Origin: Streptomyces sp. NBC_00513
Lineage (GTDB): Bacteria; Actinomycetota; Actinomycetes; Streptomycetales; Streptomycetaceae
Assembly (NCBI RefSeq): GCF_041431415.1
Contig: NZ_CP107845.1
Span: forward strand, 3,658,001-3,722,000
Direction of reading: 5' to 3'
DNA: 64,000 nucleotides
A program made the position numbers and the translations under genes. Below, one piece after another: positions 7,734 through 17,121 of the stretch. The notes beneath the pieces are model-generated. The model was given only the letters and a program-made list of their open reading frames with translations, was not told the origin of the DNA and did not search any database. Every line of letters starts with the position of its first letter. Positions within the stretch are counted from its first letter, which is position 1.

Positions 7734-9460
7734 GCTTGCTGCTCCTGGCTGAGGGGGTGGGAAACGGGCGGGAAGTCCGCCGAGTCGGTGGGGGTGACGA
7801 CCAGCGCCCGCTTCTCGGTCGCGGACAGTCGCACGACCAGGTGGCGGCGCCAGTGGGCGTCGTCGCGGTCGGAGTGGTCCTCGCGCCAGTGGCAGCCGCG
7901 GGTCTCCTCGCGGCGCCGGCCGGCGGCGACCAGGACCCGGGCCACGCACAGGAGGTTCGTGGCCTCCCAGGTGTCCACGCCCGGTTCGGCGGTCTTGCCG
8001 TGCGCTTCGAGGTTGTTCAGGGCCGCGGCGTACAGGTCTTCGAGGGCGGCGGCGGCCGTGGCCAGGGACTCCGCGGAGCGCAGCACGCCCGCGCCGTCCG
8101 TCATGATGCGCTGGATCTCGTACCGGGCCTCGGCGGGCTGGAGCGGGCCGGTGGCCGACACGGGGATGCCGGGGCCGCTGCCCGTGAGCGACCGGCGGGC
8201 GATGTCGTCCGCGATCCGCTCGGCGAAGACCAGGCCCTCCAGCAGGGAGTTGGACGCCAGCCGGTTGGCGCCGTGCACGCCGGTACAGGCGACCTCGCCG
8301 CAGGCGTACAGGCCGGGCACCGTGGTGCGGCCGTGCAGGTCGGTGCGGACGCCGCCCGACGCGTAGTGGGCGGCGGGAGCGACCGGGATGGGCTCGGTGA
8401 CCGGGTCGATGCCGTGGGAACGGCAGGCGGCGAGGATCGTGGGGAAGCGCTGCTCCCACATCTCGGCGCCGAAGTGCCGGGCGTCCAGGTACATGTGCCG
8501 GGTGCCCTGTTCCTGCATGCGGCGCGTGATGCCCTTGGCGACGATGTCGCGGGGGGCGAGCTCGGCCAGTTCGTGCTGTCCGACCATGAAGCGCACGCCG
8601 TCCGCGTCGACGAGGTGGGCGCCCTCGCCGCGGACGGCCTCGGAGACCAGCGGCTGCTGTCCCTCGGCGTCGGCACCGAGGAACAGCACCGTCGGGTGGA
8701 ACTGGACGAATTCGAGGTCGGAGACCTCGGCGCCGGCACGCAGCGCGAGGGCCACCCCGTCGCCCGTGGAGACGGACGGGTTGGTGGTGGCCGAGAAGAC
8801 CTGGCCCATGCCGCCGGTCGCGAGGATCACCGCGGGGGCGTGGACGGCGCCCACGCCGTCGTGCTGGCCCTCGCCCATGACGTGCAGGGTGACGCCCGCG
8901 GTGCGGCCGTCGGCGTCCTGGAGCAGGTCCAGGACGAGCGCGTTCTCGACGGTCTCGATGCCGGCGTCCTGGACGGCCTCCACGAGGGCCCGGGAGATCT
9001 CGGCGCCGGTGGCGTCGCCGCCGGCGTGCGCGATCCGGCGGCGGTGGTGGCCGCCCTCCCGCGTCAGCTCTATCTCCCCGGTCTCGGCCGAGGTGTCGAA
9101 GACGGCGCCGGTCGAGATGAGGCGTCGTACGGCGTCCGGCCCCTCGGTGACCAGCAGCCGGACGGCGGCCTCGTCACACAGGCCCGCGCCGGCCACCAGG
9201 GTGTCGTCCAGGTGCTGCTCGGGGGTGTCCCCGTCGCCGAGGGCGGCGGCGATGCCGCCCTGGGCCCAGCGGGTGGATCCGTCGTCGAGCCGGGCCTTGG
9301 TGACCACGACCGTGCGGCGGCCGGCGGCGGCGCAGCGCAGCGCCACCGTCAGGCCCGCCACGCCCGAGCCGACGACGACGACGTCCGCGTCGAGGGACCA
9401 GCCGGGGGCGGGGGCGTACAGCCGTATGCCGGTGCCGGCGGCACTTCTGCCAGTGCTCAC
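7730..9460 (-). CDS. nadB: L-aspartate oxidase
   Basis: NadB is an FAD enzyme that oxidises L-aspartate to iminoaspartate, the substrate of NadA. The 576-residue protein begins with a Rossmann FAD motif, [20 protein letters not shown] (about residues 25-44), and has [22 protein letters not shown], the substrate-binding [10 protein letters not shown] and the FAD-binding [27 protein letters not shown]. The C-terminal helical domain with [14 protein letters not shown] is typical of NadB rather than succinate dehydrogenase. Its GTG start overlaps the panC stop by four bases and its stop overlaps the nadC start. It uses the same amino acid, aspartate, that PanD needs for the beta-alanine half of pantothenate. 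Confidence 0.95.
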   Translation of the reverse strand: MSTGRSAAGTGIRLYAPAPGWSLDADVVVVGSGVAGLTVALRCAAAGRRTVVVTKARLDDGSTRWAQGGIAAALGDGDTPEQHLDDTLVAGAGLCDEAAVRLLVTEGPDAVRRLISTGAVFDTSAETGEIELTREGGHHRRRIAHAGGDATGAEISRALVEAVQDAGIETVENALVLDLLQDADGRTAGVTLHVMGEGQHDGVGAVHAPAVILATGGMGQVFSATTNPSVSTGDGVALALRAGAEVSDLEFVQFHPTVLFLGADAEGQQPLVSEAVRGEGAHLVDADGVRFMVGQHELAELAPRDIVAKGITRRMQEQGTRHMYLDARHFGAEMWEQRFPTILAACRSHGIDPVTEPIPVAPAAHYASGGVRTDLHGRTTVPGLYACGEVACTGVHGANRLASNSLLEGLVFAERIADDIARRSLTGSGPGIPVSATGPLQPAEARYEIQRIMTDGAGVLRSAESLATAAAALEDLYAAALNNLEAHGKTAEPGVDTWEATNLLCVARVLVAAGRRREETRGCHWREDHSDRDDAHWRRHLVVRLSATEKRALVVTPTDSADFPPVSHPLSQEQQA

Positions 9461-10452
9461 GAGTGTGCTCCGAACTCCAATGGAATGTTGTCGATCAGCC
9501 GGGTCGCGCCCACCTTGGCGGCGACGGCCAACACGGCCCGTCCCGTGAACCCGGGGCCGATGTCGGTGAAGTCCCGGGGGTCGACCAGCGCCAGGTAGTC
9601 CAGGGCCAGCGGCGGATCGTGCCGACCCGCGTCCTCCAGGACGTGCCGGGCGGCGGATCGTACGGCGTCGGGCAGGCCGGAGCCGGCCGCGGAGACGGCG
9701 TGCGCGTCCGCCGAGGCGCGGATCTCGCCGAGCCGGGCCAGGGCGGTGGCGCGTTCGTCGCTCGCCGGGGAGGCCTCGGCGCGGGCGCGCAGCGCGGCCT
9801 GGGCGGCGAGGCGGTCGCGGCCCGCGAACAGGGCGCGGGACAGGGCGAGGGCCGTGCGGCGTTCCGCCGGGGAGAGGTAGCGGTTGCGGGAGGACAGCGC
9901 GAGGCCGTCGTCCTCGCGGGCGGTGGGTACGCCGACCACCTCGACGGGGAAGTTCAGGTCGGTCACCATGCGCCGGATCAGGGCCAGTTGCTGGGCGTCC
10001 TTCTGGCCGAAGAGGGCCAGGTCGGGGCGGGTGAGGTGGAGCAGTTTCGCGACGACGGTCAGCATGCCGTCGAAGTGGCCGGGGCGGGTGGCGCCTTCGA
10101 GGCGGCCGCCCATGGGGCCGGCGGTGATCCGGACCTGGGGGTCGCCGCCGGGGTAGACCTCGTCCGCGGCCGGGGCGAACACCGCGTCGGCGCCGGCGCC
10201 GGCGGCGATGCGCAGGTCGGCGTCGAGGGTGCGGGGGTAGCGGTCGAGGTCCTCGTTCGCCCCGAACTGGAGGGGGTTCACGAAGACGGTGACGACGACC
10301 TGGCCGTCGGCGCCGGCGAGGTCGCGGGCCGTGCGGATCAGGGAGGCGTGGCCGTCGTGCAGGGCGCCCATGGTCATGACGACGGCGCGGCGGCCGGGGC
10401 GGGCGAGGCCGTGCAGTTCCCCGGCGGTGTTCAGGAGCAGGGGGTCGGTCAT
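9457..10452 (-). CDS. panC: Pantoate--beta-alanine ligase (pantothenate synthetase)
   Basis: PanC joins pantoate and beta-alanine using ATP to make pantothenate. The 331-residue protein has the expected nucleotidyl-transferase landmarks: [63 protein letters not shown] and the KMSKS-like [17 protein letters not shown]. Some 25 extra residues of Ala/Arg-rich sequence lie in the C-terminal domain. The ATG overlaps the stop of the DUF2520 gene (ATGA) and the stop overlaps nadB, placing it in the middle of the operon. Confidence 0.95.
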   Translation of the reverse strand: MTDPLLLNTAGELHGLARPGRRAVVMTMGALHDGHASLIRTARDLAGADGQVVVTVFVNPLQFGANEDLDRYPRTLDADLRIAAGAGADAVFAPAADEVYPGGDPQVRITAGPMGGRLEGATRPGHFDGMLTVVAKLLHLTRPDLALFGQKDAQQLALIRRMVTDLNFPVEVVGVPTAREDDGLALSSRNRYLSPAERRTALALSRALFAGRDRLAAQAALRARAEASPASDERATALARLGEIRASADAHAVSAAGSGLPDAVRSAARHVLEDAGRHDPPLALDYLALVDPRDFTDIGPGFTGRAVLAVAAKVGATRLIDNIPLEFGAHS

Positions 10453-11393
10453 CGGCGTTCGCCTTCCGGGCCGACGCCGTCGCCGCCGTCGGCGAGCACG
10501 CCCAGCAGGTCCTCGGCGAGTTCGGGCTTGAGCAGGCCGTGCGCGAGGGCCCGGTCGGCGGTGGTGCGGGCCATCGCCAGGTAGCCGGCGACGGCGCCGG
10601 GGGCGTGCCTGCGCAGTTCGAGGACGTGGGCGGCGACGGTGCCGGCGTCGCCGCGGGCGACGGGGCCGGTGAGGGCCGCGTCGCCGGAGCGCAGGGCGTT
10701 GTCCAGGGCGGCGCCGAGGAGCGGGCCGAGCATCCGGTCCGGGTGTTCGACGCCGGCCGTGCGCAGCAGTTCCATCGACTGGGCGACCAGGGTGACCAGG
10801 TGGTTCGCGCCGAGGGCGAGGGCCGCGTGGTAGAGCGGACGGCTCTCCTCCGCGATCCACTCGGGTTCGCCGCCCATCTCGATGACCAGGGCCTCGGCGG
10901 CGAGCCGCAGCTCGTCGGGGGCGGTGACGCCGAAGGAGCAGCCGGCGAGGCGCTGCACGTCGACCTCGGTACCGGTGAACGTCATCACGGGGTGCAGGGC
11001 CAGCGGCAGGGCGCCGGCGCGGCGGGCGGGGTCCAGCACGGCGGTTCCGTACCGCCCGGAGGTGTGGACGAGGAGCCGGCCGGGGCGGATCGCGCCGGTC
11101 TCGACGAGGCCCTCGACCAGGGAGGGCAGTGCGTCGTCGGGGACGGTGAGCAGGACCAGCTCGGCCCGCTCCAGCACCTCGGCGGGCGGTACGACGGGCA
11201 CGTCGGGCAGCAGTCGGGCGGCTCGCCGGCGGGAGGCCTCGGACACGCCGGAGACGGCGACGGGGCGGTGTCCGGCCTGCTGGAGGGCGCGGGCCAGCGC
11301 GGGGCCGACCCGGCCGGCGCCGACGACGCCGACGGTGAGCCGTGCGGGGCGGTCCGACGGATCCCTGGGCTCCGTCTGAAGGGGTGCGTTCAC
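10449..11393 (-). CDS. DUF2520 Rossmann-like dehydrogenase in the pantothenate operon
   Basis: First gene of the panC-nadB-nadC-coaX operon, 314 residues. Residues 20-30 form a dinucleotide-binding turn, [11 protein letters not shown], followed by an NADP-binding-like half and a C-terminal helical DUF2520 half (HPVMTFTG at about 134-141, [17 protein letters not shown]). This two-domain plan resembles ketopantoate reductase and F420-dependent NADP reductase. A homologue stands upstream of panC in Mycobacterium (from memory), so the link to pantothenate is conserved. Its reaction is not established; ketopantoate reduction is an attractive guess, with no proof here. The GTG at 11393 has GGAAGG upstream; the four-base overlap with panC shows coupling. 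Confidence 0.8.
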   Translation of the reverse strand: MNAPLQTEPRDPSDRPARLTVGVVGAGRVGPALARALQQAGHRPVAVSGVSEASRRRAARLLPDVPVVPPAEVLERAELVLLTVPDDALPSLVEGLVETGAIRPGRLLVHTSGRYGTAVLDPARRAGALPLALHPVMTFTGTEVDVQRLAGCSFGVTAPDELRLAAEALVIEMGGEPEWIAEESRPLYHAALALGANHLVTLVAQSMELLRTAGVEHPDRMLGPLLGAALDNALRSGDAALTGPVARGDAGTVAAHVLELRRHAPGAVAGYLAMARTTADRALAHGLLKPELAEDLLGVLADGGDGVGPEGERR

Positions 11394-11490
11394 GCGGGGA
11401 AAGCCTTCCGTTCCAGTCCGCGGGGGGTACCGGACGATACGCCGCCATGCTAGCCCCTGGGCGTGTCGGCCGGTCGGCGATGATCGGGGC

Positions 11491-12615
11491 ATGACTGCTG
11501 ATGAAGACCGTACGAAGCGGCTGGTCGCGGCGTGGCGCGGAGCGGGGCGGACCCTCTCGCGGAGCCTGCTGGAACCGACGGTGGGCGAGCTGCTCGCGGC
11601 CCTGCCGCAGGCGGCGGCCGGCGACCCGGACGAGCCCGCCGACGTGTACGGGGACGGGGTGGTGGCCAGGCTGGAGCAGCGGGTCGCCGACCTGCTGGGG
11701 ACGGCGGACGCGGCGTTCTTCCCGTCGGGGACGATGGCGCAGCAGATCGCGCTGCGGTGCTGGGCGGGACGTACCGGCAACCCGGTGGTGGCGCTGCACC
11801 CGATGGGGCATCCGGAGCTGTGGGAGGGCGGGGCGCTGTCGGTGGTCTCGGGCCTGCGGACGGTGTACCCGACGCGGGACCCGCGGCAGCCGACGCCGCA
11901 GGAGGTCGCGGAGGTCGCGGAGCCCTTCGGCACGCTGATGCTGGAGTTGCCGCTGCGGGACGCGGGGTTCCTGCTGCCTTCGTGGGAGGAGCTGACGGCG
12001 CTGGTGGACGCGGCCCGGGCGCGGGACGCGGTGGTGCACTTCGACGGGGCGCGGCTGTGGGAGTCCACGACGCACTTCGGGCGGCCGTTGTCGGAGATCG
12101 CGGGGCTCGCGGATTCCGTGTACGTGTCGTTCTACAAGTCGCTGGGCGGGCTGAGCGGCGCCGCGCTGGCGGGTTCCGCGGAGCTGGTCGCGGAGGCGCG
12201 GGTGTGGCGGCACCGGTACGGGGGCCAGATCTTCCGGCAGTTCCCGCAGGCGCTGTCCGCGCTGGCGGGGCTGGAACGGGAGCTGCCGCGGCTGCCCTCG
12301 TACGTGGAGCGGGCGCGGATGGTCGCCGGGGCCCTGCGGGAGGGCTTCACGGAGGCCGGGGTGCCGTGGTTCCGGGTCCATCCGGAGGAGCCGCACACGC
12401 ACCAGTTCCAGGTGTGGCTGCCGTACGAGGCGGAGCGGCTGACGGAGGCGGGCCTGCGGCAGGCGGAGGAGACGGGGACGGTGCTGTTCCGCCGCTGGTC
12501 GGCGGAGGGGCCGCCGGGGTTGTCGATGACGGAACTGGAGGTCACGGAGCCGGGTCTGGAGTGGACCGGGGCCGATGTCGGGGCGGCGGTGGCGGACTTC
12601 GTGGCCCGCTTGTAG
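11491..12615 (+). CDS. PLP-dependent beta-eliminating lyase / threonine-aldolase-like enzyme
   Basis: A 374-residue fold-type I PLP enzyme of the low-specificity threonine aldolase and tryptophanase-like (Beta_elim_lyase) family. It shows the cofactor-stacking region [24 protein letters not shown] with the PLP-ring aspartate, and the Schiff-base lysine in [18 protein letters not shown]. Members cleave L-threonine or allo-threonine to glycine and acetaldehyde. The N-terminus is longer than usual and the sequence [16 protein letters not shown] differs from typical LtaE, so another beta-hydroxy amino acid may be the substrate. It is a single gene, divergent from the DUF2520 operon and closed by a strong hairpin. 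Confidence 0.82.
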   Translation: MTADEDRTKRLVAAWRGAGRTLSRSLLEPTVGELLAALPQAAAGDPDEPADVYGDGVVARLEQRVADLLGTADAAFFPSGTMAQQIALRCWAGRTGNPVVALHPMGHPELWEGGALSVVSGLRTVYPTRDPRQPTPQEVAEVAEPFGTLMLELPLRDAGFLLPSWEELTALVDAARARDAVVHFDGARLWESTTHFGRPLSEIAGLADSVYVSFYKSLGGLSGAALAGSAELVAEARVWRHRYGGQIFRQFPQALSALAGLERELPRLPSYVERARMVAGALREGFTEAGVPWFRVHPEEPHTHQFQVWLPYEAERLTEAGLRQAEETGTVLFRRWSAEGPPGLSMTELEVTEPGLEWTGADVGAAVADFVARL

Positions 12616-12651
12616 CGGGCGGAGCGGGGCGGTGCGGGCGGGACGGTGGCC

Positions 12652-12699
12652 GGCCGGCCGGGCGGGCCCCTCCGGCCCCTTGGGCCCGCCCGGCCGGCC
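12652..12699. terminator. 18-bp perfect hairpin between convergent genes
   Basis: Positions 12652-12669 pair exactly with 12682-12699 around a 12-base loop. The hairpin lies between the aldolase-like gene (plus) and the small minus-strand gene, and can terminate both. Confidence 0.8.
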
Positions 12700-12703
12700 C
12701 CGG

Positions 12704-12913
12704 TCAGCAGGATCGGGGCCGGGAGAAGAGCCGGCGCACGGCCCAGGTCAGCCGGTGGTGGGCGGGGCGGCCGGCGAGGACCGCGCGGAAGCGGGCCCGG
12801 TCGCGGGCCTCGCGGAGGACGGCCACGTCGTCGCGGCCGGGCGGCGGCGGCATCGGCGTCCCGTGCTGGGACGCCCGGTAGGTGTCGAGGAGGTACTGCT
12901 CGATCGCGCTCAT
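12704..12913 (-). CDS. Small hypothetical protein, 69 aa
   Basis: An ATG at 12913 with AGGGTGG upstream starts a 69-residue basic protein: a helical N-terminus ([16 protein letters not shown]), a Pro-rich turn, then an arginine-rich helix and a C-terminal [10 protein letters not shown]. No membrane segment or known domain is visible. Its codon use fits its neighbours. It faces away from the DUF5937/ArsR-type gene at 13080, and an inverted repeat lies in the shared upstream region, so the two may be controlled together. Confidence 0.6.
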   Translation of the reverse strand: MSAIEQYLLDTYRASQHGTPMPPPPGRDDVAVLREARDRARFRAVLAGRPAHHRLTWAVRRLFSRPRSC

Positions 12914-12950
12914 GGGGTCCACCCTCACCCCCTCGGCCGCACCCGTCCGC

Positions 12951-12975
12951 TCGATTGACGGTCCTCGTCAATCGA
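12951..12975. promoter_or_regulatory. 9-bp inverted repeat in a divergent promoter region, possible operator
   Basis: TCGATTGAC (12951-12959) and GTCAATCGA (12967-12975) form a perfect dyad with a 7-base spacer. It lies between the small gene at 12913 and the ArsR-type regulator at 13080, and is more AT-rich than its surroundings. Size and symmetry fit a dimeric winged-helix regulator site; binding by the adjacent gene product is inference. Confidence 0.5.
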
Positions 12976-13079
12976 ACCGGATTCCTGCTGGTGAGCGGCC
13001 TGACGGTCGGCTCCCCGGTCACCGGCCCGGGCACCCCCCGGCGAACGCCTGCCCGACCCGCGCCGGACAGAATGGGGCG

Positions 13080-14204
13080 ATGAGCGTCACCATCGACATC
13101 GCCGGGCTCCCCGCGGAGCGGATCGCGTTCGCGCCCTCCCCGCTCGCCGAACTCTGCATGGCCCTGCACGCGCTCTCCCAGCCCGCCCACCACCCCGGGC
13201 TCCAGTCGTGGGCGAACGCCACGCGGGCCGGGCTCGACCCCTCCCTCGCCGATCGGCTGCTGGAGGCCGACTTCATGTGGCGGAGTTCGTTCTCGGACGT
13301 CTTCATGCCCTTCGCCGGGGTGCCCGGTGGCTCGGGCCTGCCCGCCGGGACACTGGCCGAGGAACTCGACGTACTCGACCGGCTGGACGACGAGCGGTTC
13401 GTGATCGCCGCCCTGGAGCACTGCTGGCTGGCCCTCTACAACGAGGGCGGTGTGGCCTCCCCGCTCCACGACGCGGCCTCGCGCGCCAAGGCGTTGGACA
13501 CGGCCGCCGCGCGCGGGCCCCGCCAGTTGCAGTTCTCGCTGCGCCTGTTGGACGACACCGCCGCCGTGCGGGTGTGGATGCGCCGGTTGTTGGAGGACTG
13601 CCAAGAGGCCTTCTTCGGCGAGGTCTGGCGGCGGATCGGCCCGCGGCAGGCCGCGGACGCGCGGCACAAGGCGGAGGTGCTGCGCCACAAGGGGTTGCCG
13701 GCCGCGCTGCGGGAGGTGTCGTCGGCGTTGAGCGTGGACCGGGCCGGGACCACGATCACCGCCGACAAGATGGTCAACGGTTCGGCGACCGCGACCGATC
13801 CCCGGGTGGGGCAGGGACTGGTCTTCATACCGACCCACTTCGGCTGGCCGCACCTGCTGGTCCTGCACGCCCCGGGGTGGCGTCCGGTGGTCCACTATCC
13901 GCTCGGCTCGCCCGAGTTGGCCTCCGCGCCCGGTTCGGTGGAGCTGCTCCGACGGCGCATGGAGGCACTGGCGCACCCGATGCGGATGATGCTGTGCCGA
14001 AGTCTGGCCCGCGGGCCGTACACGACCAGCGAACTGGCCACGGTCTACGGCATATCCGCCCCCGAGGTGTCCCGCCATCTGTCGGTGCTCAAGAAGGCCG
14101 GGCTGCTGCACACGCACCGTCAGGGTCGTTACGCCCAGCACCAGTTGGACGTGACCGCGGTGGCACGCCTCGGATCGGACTTCATGGAAGGCATCCTCCG
14201 GTAG
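13080..14204 (+). CDS. DUF5937 protein with C-terminal ArsR-type winged helix
   Basis: A 374-residue protein. The first 280 residues match the Streptomyces DUF5937 region (LCMALHALSQPAHHPGLQSW, then SFSDVFMPF, then HFGWPHLLVLH). The last 80 residues form an ArsR/HTH_20 domain, MEALAHPMRMMLCRSLARG, then TTSELATVYGISAPEVSRHLSVLKKAGLLHTHRQGRY. The order, large sensor-like domain first and DNA-binding domain last, is opposite to most one-component regulators. No metal-binding cysteine motif is present, so it is not a classical metal sensor. The ATG at 13080 is chosen over upstream in-frame codons that would cover the inverted repeat. It may regulate itself and the divergent small gene. Confidence 0.8.
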   Translation: MSVTIDIAGLPAERIAFAPSPLAELCMALHALSQPAHHPGLQSWANATRAGLDPSLADRLLEADFMWRSSFSDVFMPFAGVPGGSGLPAGTLAEELDVLDRLDDERFVIAALEHCWLALYNEGGVASPLHDAASRAKALDTAAARGPRQLQFSLRLLDDTAAVRVWMRRLLEDCQEAFFGEVWRRIGPRQAADARHKAEVLRHKGLPAALREVSSALSVDRAGTTITADKMVNGSATATDPRVGQGLVFIPTHFGWPHLLVLHAPGWRPVVHYPLGSPELASAPGSVELLRRRMEALAHPMRMMLCRSLARGPYTTSELATVYGISAPEVSRHLSVLKKAGLLHTHRQGRYAQHQLDVTAVARLGSDFMEGILR

Positions 14205-14390
14205 GTCGAAACCGGCGGACAGTGGCCGATTAACACCGGCGCAGTTTCACCGATATACGGAATTCATAAACCGGAATCAGTGAAAACTCTGGCCAGAGTG
14301 GCCCGTTGCTGTTTAACGTGCGACCACCACTCCCCCTCGCGCACCGTGCGACACCACACGTATGCCTGCACCTGTCGTGAAAGGACCTTC

Positions 14391-15941
14391 ATGCCCTCAC
14401 GCCGTATAGCCGCAGCCACCGCCGCCCTGGCCGCCGTGGCTCTCGTCTCCCCACTGCTCCTCGCCGGTCCCGCCGGTGCCACCGGCCCCCAGAGCGACGC
14501 CGCCAAGGGCGACGCGTTGGCCAAGAAGCTGGTCAAGGAGGCGACCGGCAAGGGCGCCAACAACCACCTGAAGGTCTTCCAGTCGCTCGCCGACTACAAC
14601 AAGGGCACCCGGGTGGCCGGTTCCAAGGGCCACGTGCAATCCGCCCAGTACGTCGAAGCCGTGCTGCGCGCGGCGGGATACAAGGTCACGAAGAACGAGT
14701 TCGACTTCGTGTATGTCGAGACCATCTCGGAAAAGCTCACCGTGAACGGCGACGCCGAACGCGAAGTCCCGATCAACCTGATGACGTACACCGCGAGCGG
14801 CCCCGAGGAGGGCATCACGGCGCAGCTCGCCGTCGCCCCCGTCGACGCCGACGGCACGAACGGCTGCGAGCCCGCCGACTTCGCCTCCGGCACCTTCACC
14901 GGCAAGATCGCCCTGGTGAAGCGCGGCGGCTGCACCTTCGCGGTGAAGCAGGCGAACGCGGCGGCGGCCGGCGCGGTCGGCGCCGTCATCTACAACAACA
15001 CCGAGGGCGCGCTGAACGGCACCCTGGGCGCCGCGGACGCGGGCAAGGTCCCGACGGGCGGCGTCACCCAGGCGGAGGGCGAGAAGCTCGCCGCCGAGGC
15101 GGCCGCAGGTCCGGTCTCGATCACCCTGGACATCCGCGAGTTGCGCGAGAACCGCAAGACCTACAACGTCGTGGCCGAGACGCGGGGCGGCGACGAGAAC
15201 AACACCGTCTTCCTGGGCGCGCACCTGGACTCGGTCTCGGAGGGGCCCGGCATCAACGACAACGGGTCCGGCTCGGCCGGCATCCTCCAGGTCGCGCAGC
15301 GCCTCGCGAGCAGCCAGACGAAGATCAAGAACAAGGTCAAGTTCGCCTGGTGGTCGGCGGAGGAGTTCGGCCTGCTCGGCTCCGAGGCGTACGTGGCCGG
15401 TCTGACGGACGCGCAGAAGAAGCAGATCAAGCTCTACCTGAACTTCGACATGATCGCCTCGCCGAACGCCGCCTACTTCGTCTACGACGGCGACGACTCG
15501 GACAAGGTCGGCTCGGGCCCCGGTCCCGAGGGCTCCGCGCAGTTGGAGAAGGGCATCACCGACTTCCTCGACGCGCAGCGGATCCCGCACGAGGGCTCGG
15601 ACTTCACCGGCCGCTCGGACTACGGCCCGTTCATCGAGGCCGGCATCCCGTCCGGCGGTACGGACACGGGCGCCGAGGGCATCAAGACCGCCGAGCAGGC
15701 CGCGAAGTTCGGCGGCCAGGCCGGGGTCGCCTACGACGTGAACTACCACGGCAAGGGCGACGACATCAACAACATCGACCAGAAGGCGCTCGACATCAAC
15801 GTCGACGTCATCGCGAACGCGGTCGGCCACTACGCCTACGACCTGGCCCCGCTGTCGCAGCCGGTCGCCCCGAAGCCGAGCACGGGCTCGGGCAACGGCG
15901 GGGGCCTGCGCCCCGGGCACGACCACCACACCGAGCGGTAG
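14391..15941 (+). CDS. Secreted M28-family aminopeptidase with PA domain
   Basis: A 516-residue exported zinc peptidase. Residues 1-30 are a Sec signal peptide (SRRI, then alanine-rich core, cleavage near AGAT). A protease-associated domain follows at about 130-240, with CEPADFASGTFTGKIALVKRG cut into CEPADF and GKIALVKRGGCTF. The M28 core has GAHLDSVSEGPGINDNGSGS (metal-ligand His and Asp), WWSAEEFGLLGS (catalytic and ligand Glu), NFDMIAS (Asp) and NYHGKGDDINN (His). It resembles Streptomyces griseus aminopeptidase, which removes large hydrophobic N-terminal residues. The tail is Pro/Gly-rich with a His-rich end. The ATG at 14391 has AAAGGA upstream; the preceding 186 bases are an unusually AT-rich promoter region. 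Confidence 0.9.
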   Translation: MPSRRIAAATAALAAVALVSPLLLAGPAGATGPQSDAAKGDALAKKLVKEATGKGANNHLKVFQSLADYNKGTRVAGSKGHVQSAQYVEAVLRAAGYKVTKNEFDFVYVETISEKLTVNGDAEREVPINLMTYTASGPEEGITAQLAVAPVDADGTNGCEPADFASGTFTGKIALVKRGGCTFAVKQANAAAAGAVGAVIYNNTEGALNGTLGAADAGKVPTGGVTQAEGEKLAAEAAAGPVSITLDIRELRENRKTYNVVAETRGGDENNTVFLGAHLDSVSEGPGINDNGSGSAGILQVAQRLASSQTKIKNKVKFAWWSAEEFGLLGSEAYVAGLTDAQKKQIKLYLNFDMIASPNAAYFVYDGDDSDKVGSGPGPEGSAQLEKGITDFLDAQRIPHEGSDFTGRSDYGPFIEAGIPSGGTDTGAEGIKTAEQAAKFGGQAGVAYDVNYHGKGDDINNIDQKALDINVDVIANAVGHYAYDLAPLSQPVAPKPSTGSGNGGGLRPGHDHHTER

Positions 15942-15976
15942 CGAGCGGACGAAGTGAGAGAGGGGTCGGGATCCCG

Positions 15977-17014
15977 TCAGGGCGTCCCGGCCCCTTCGCC
16001 GTACCCCGCCGCTTCGCCGTGCCCCGCCGCTTCGTCGCCGTACCCCGCCGGCCAGGGGGCGATGCCGACCGGCTGGACCAGCCAGCCGAAGTCGCCCAGG
16101 CCTCCGCGCGCGGTGAGTTCCGCCGCCTCACCCGCCGCCGACAGGGCGCGGACGTACGCCACCGGGTCCGCCCGGGCCAGGGCCAGGGACGGCCGGCCGC
16201 CCGAGACCCCGAGGAGCGCCAGGGCCCGGCGCTGTGTGAGCAGGGTCGCGCCCGGTCCCGCGCAGGCGTCCAGCGCCACGTGGGCGGTGACGTCGCAGCC
16301 GCCGTCCGGGATCGCGGGGACCTCCCGGCCCGCGCGGAAGCCGGTGAGGGTGCCGAACGGGGGCCGGGCCTCCCGGGTGTGGGCGTAGTCCACCGCCACC
16401 GCCAGGCCCCGTTCCAGGGTCGCGGTCGCCTGCGCCCAGGCCTCGTCGCGGGAGCGGCCGATCTCGGCCCGGCCCGGGGCCGGCCACCATCGCTCCAGCC
16501 AGGCCCGGTCCGCCTCCTCCAGGGGCCCGCCGGGGCTCTCCGTGCCGTCGGGCGCGACCGTGACGTAGCGCCCGTCCTCTGCGATCTCCAGCGGCACGTT
16601 GTCCAGCCACTCGTTGGCGAACAACAGCCCCGTCGTCCGTTCGGGCGGTACGGGGACCCAGTGGATCCGGGGGTCGAGCCCCTCGGGCCGGGCCGCGCGC
16701 TCGACCGCGTACGGACGCACCCGTGCGGCCGTCCGCGCGGGCAGGGCGGCCAGCACCCCGACGAGCAGTTCGCCGCGCCCGGCCCCCACGTCGACCAGGT
16801 CCAGCCCCCGGGGGCGCCCGAGGGCCTCGTCCACCGTGAGGAGGAGCCGGGCGACGGCGCCCGCGTACAGCCGCGAGGCGTGCACGGAGGTCCGGAAGTG
16901 CCCCGCGGGGCCGGCGCCGCCGGGACGTGTGTAGAAACCGTCGGGACCGTACAGCGCGGCCTCCATCGCGGACCGCCAACGAACCGGAACCGCGCGTTCG
17001 CCCTGAGTGCTCAT
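15977..17014 (-). CDS. MidA/NDUFAF7-family SAM-dependent methyltransferase
   Basis: A 345-residue protein of the COG1565 (MidA) family. It shows an N-terminal part with [17 protein letters not shown] motif [14 protein letters not shown] (about residues 88-100) and the family hallmark [13 protein letters not shown]. The mitochondrial homologue NDUFAF7 dimethylates an arginine of NDUFS2, the NuoD homologue of complex I. An orphan NuoD gene is encoded 3.9 kb away in this window, which makes a matching substrate possible. The C-terminus ends in a Gly/Ala/His-rich repeat. ATG at 17014 is chosen because the TTG-started upstream extension overlaps the promoter of the divergent kinase. Confidence 0.8.
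   Translation of the reverse strand: MSTQGERAVPVRWRSAMEAALYGPDGFYTRPGGAGPAGHFRTSVHASRLYAGAVARLLLTVDEALGRPRGLDLVDVGAGRGELLVGVLAALPARTAARVRPYAVERAARPEGLDPRIHWVPVPPERTTGLLFANEWLDNVPLEIAEDGRYVTVAPDGTESPGGPLEEADRAWLERWWPAPGRAEIGRSRDEAWAQATATLERGLAVAVDYAHTREARPPFGTLTGFRAGREVPAIPDGGCDVTAHVALDACAGPGATLLTQRRALALLGVSGGRPSLALARADPVAYVRALSAAGEAAELTARGGLGDFGWLVQPVGIAPWPAGYGDEAAGHGEAAGYGEGAGTP
15994..16050. repeat. 18-bp tandem repeat, about three copies
   Basis: CTTCGCCGTACCCCGCCG (15994-16011) is followed by a one-mismatch copy (16012-16029) and a third copy with a 3-base insertion (16030-16050). It encodes the Gly-Tyr/His-Gly-Glu-Ala-type repeats at the end of the MidA-like protein. Confidence 0.85.
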
Positions 17015-17108
17015 CGACCCAAGGCTAAGCTCACCCTCCACCTTCGGGAGTACTTCATCCCTCAACGGATCGCCCCTCTGGTTGACTCCAGCACCTATCC
17101 GCTTTGCC

Positions 17109-17121
17109 TACTCTGGGTTAC
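17109..17121 (+). promoter_or_regulatory. -10 box of a probable leaderless promoter for the sensor kinase
   Basis: TACTCT (17109-17114) is followed by 7 bases and then GTG at 17122; there is no ribosome binding site. The same TACTCT plus 7-base geometry precedes folP at 32731. Confidence 0.55.

Noticed and set aside
5985..9598. Long plus-strand frames over coaX, nadC and nadB
   Set aside because: Mirror-image shadows of the cofactor operon, with repetitive Asp/Val/Arg-rich translations.
12882..13079. N-terminal extension of the DUF5937/ArsR gene
   Set aside because: It would cover the inverted repeat and the promoter of the divergent small gene, and its sequence is not protein-like; the ATG at 13080 fits better.
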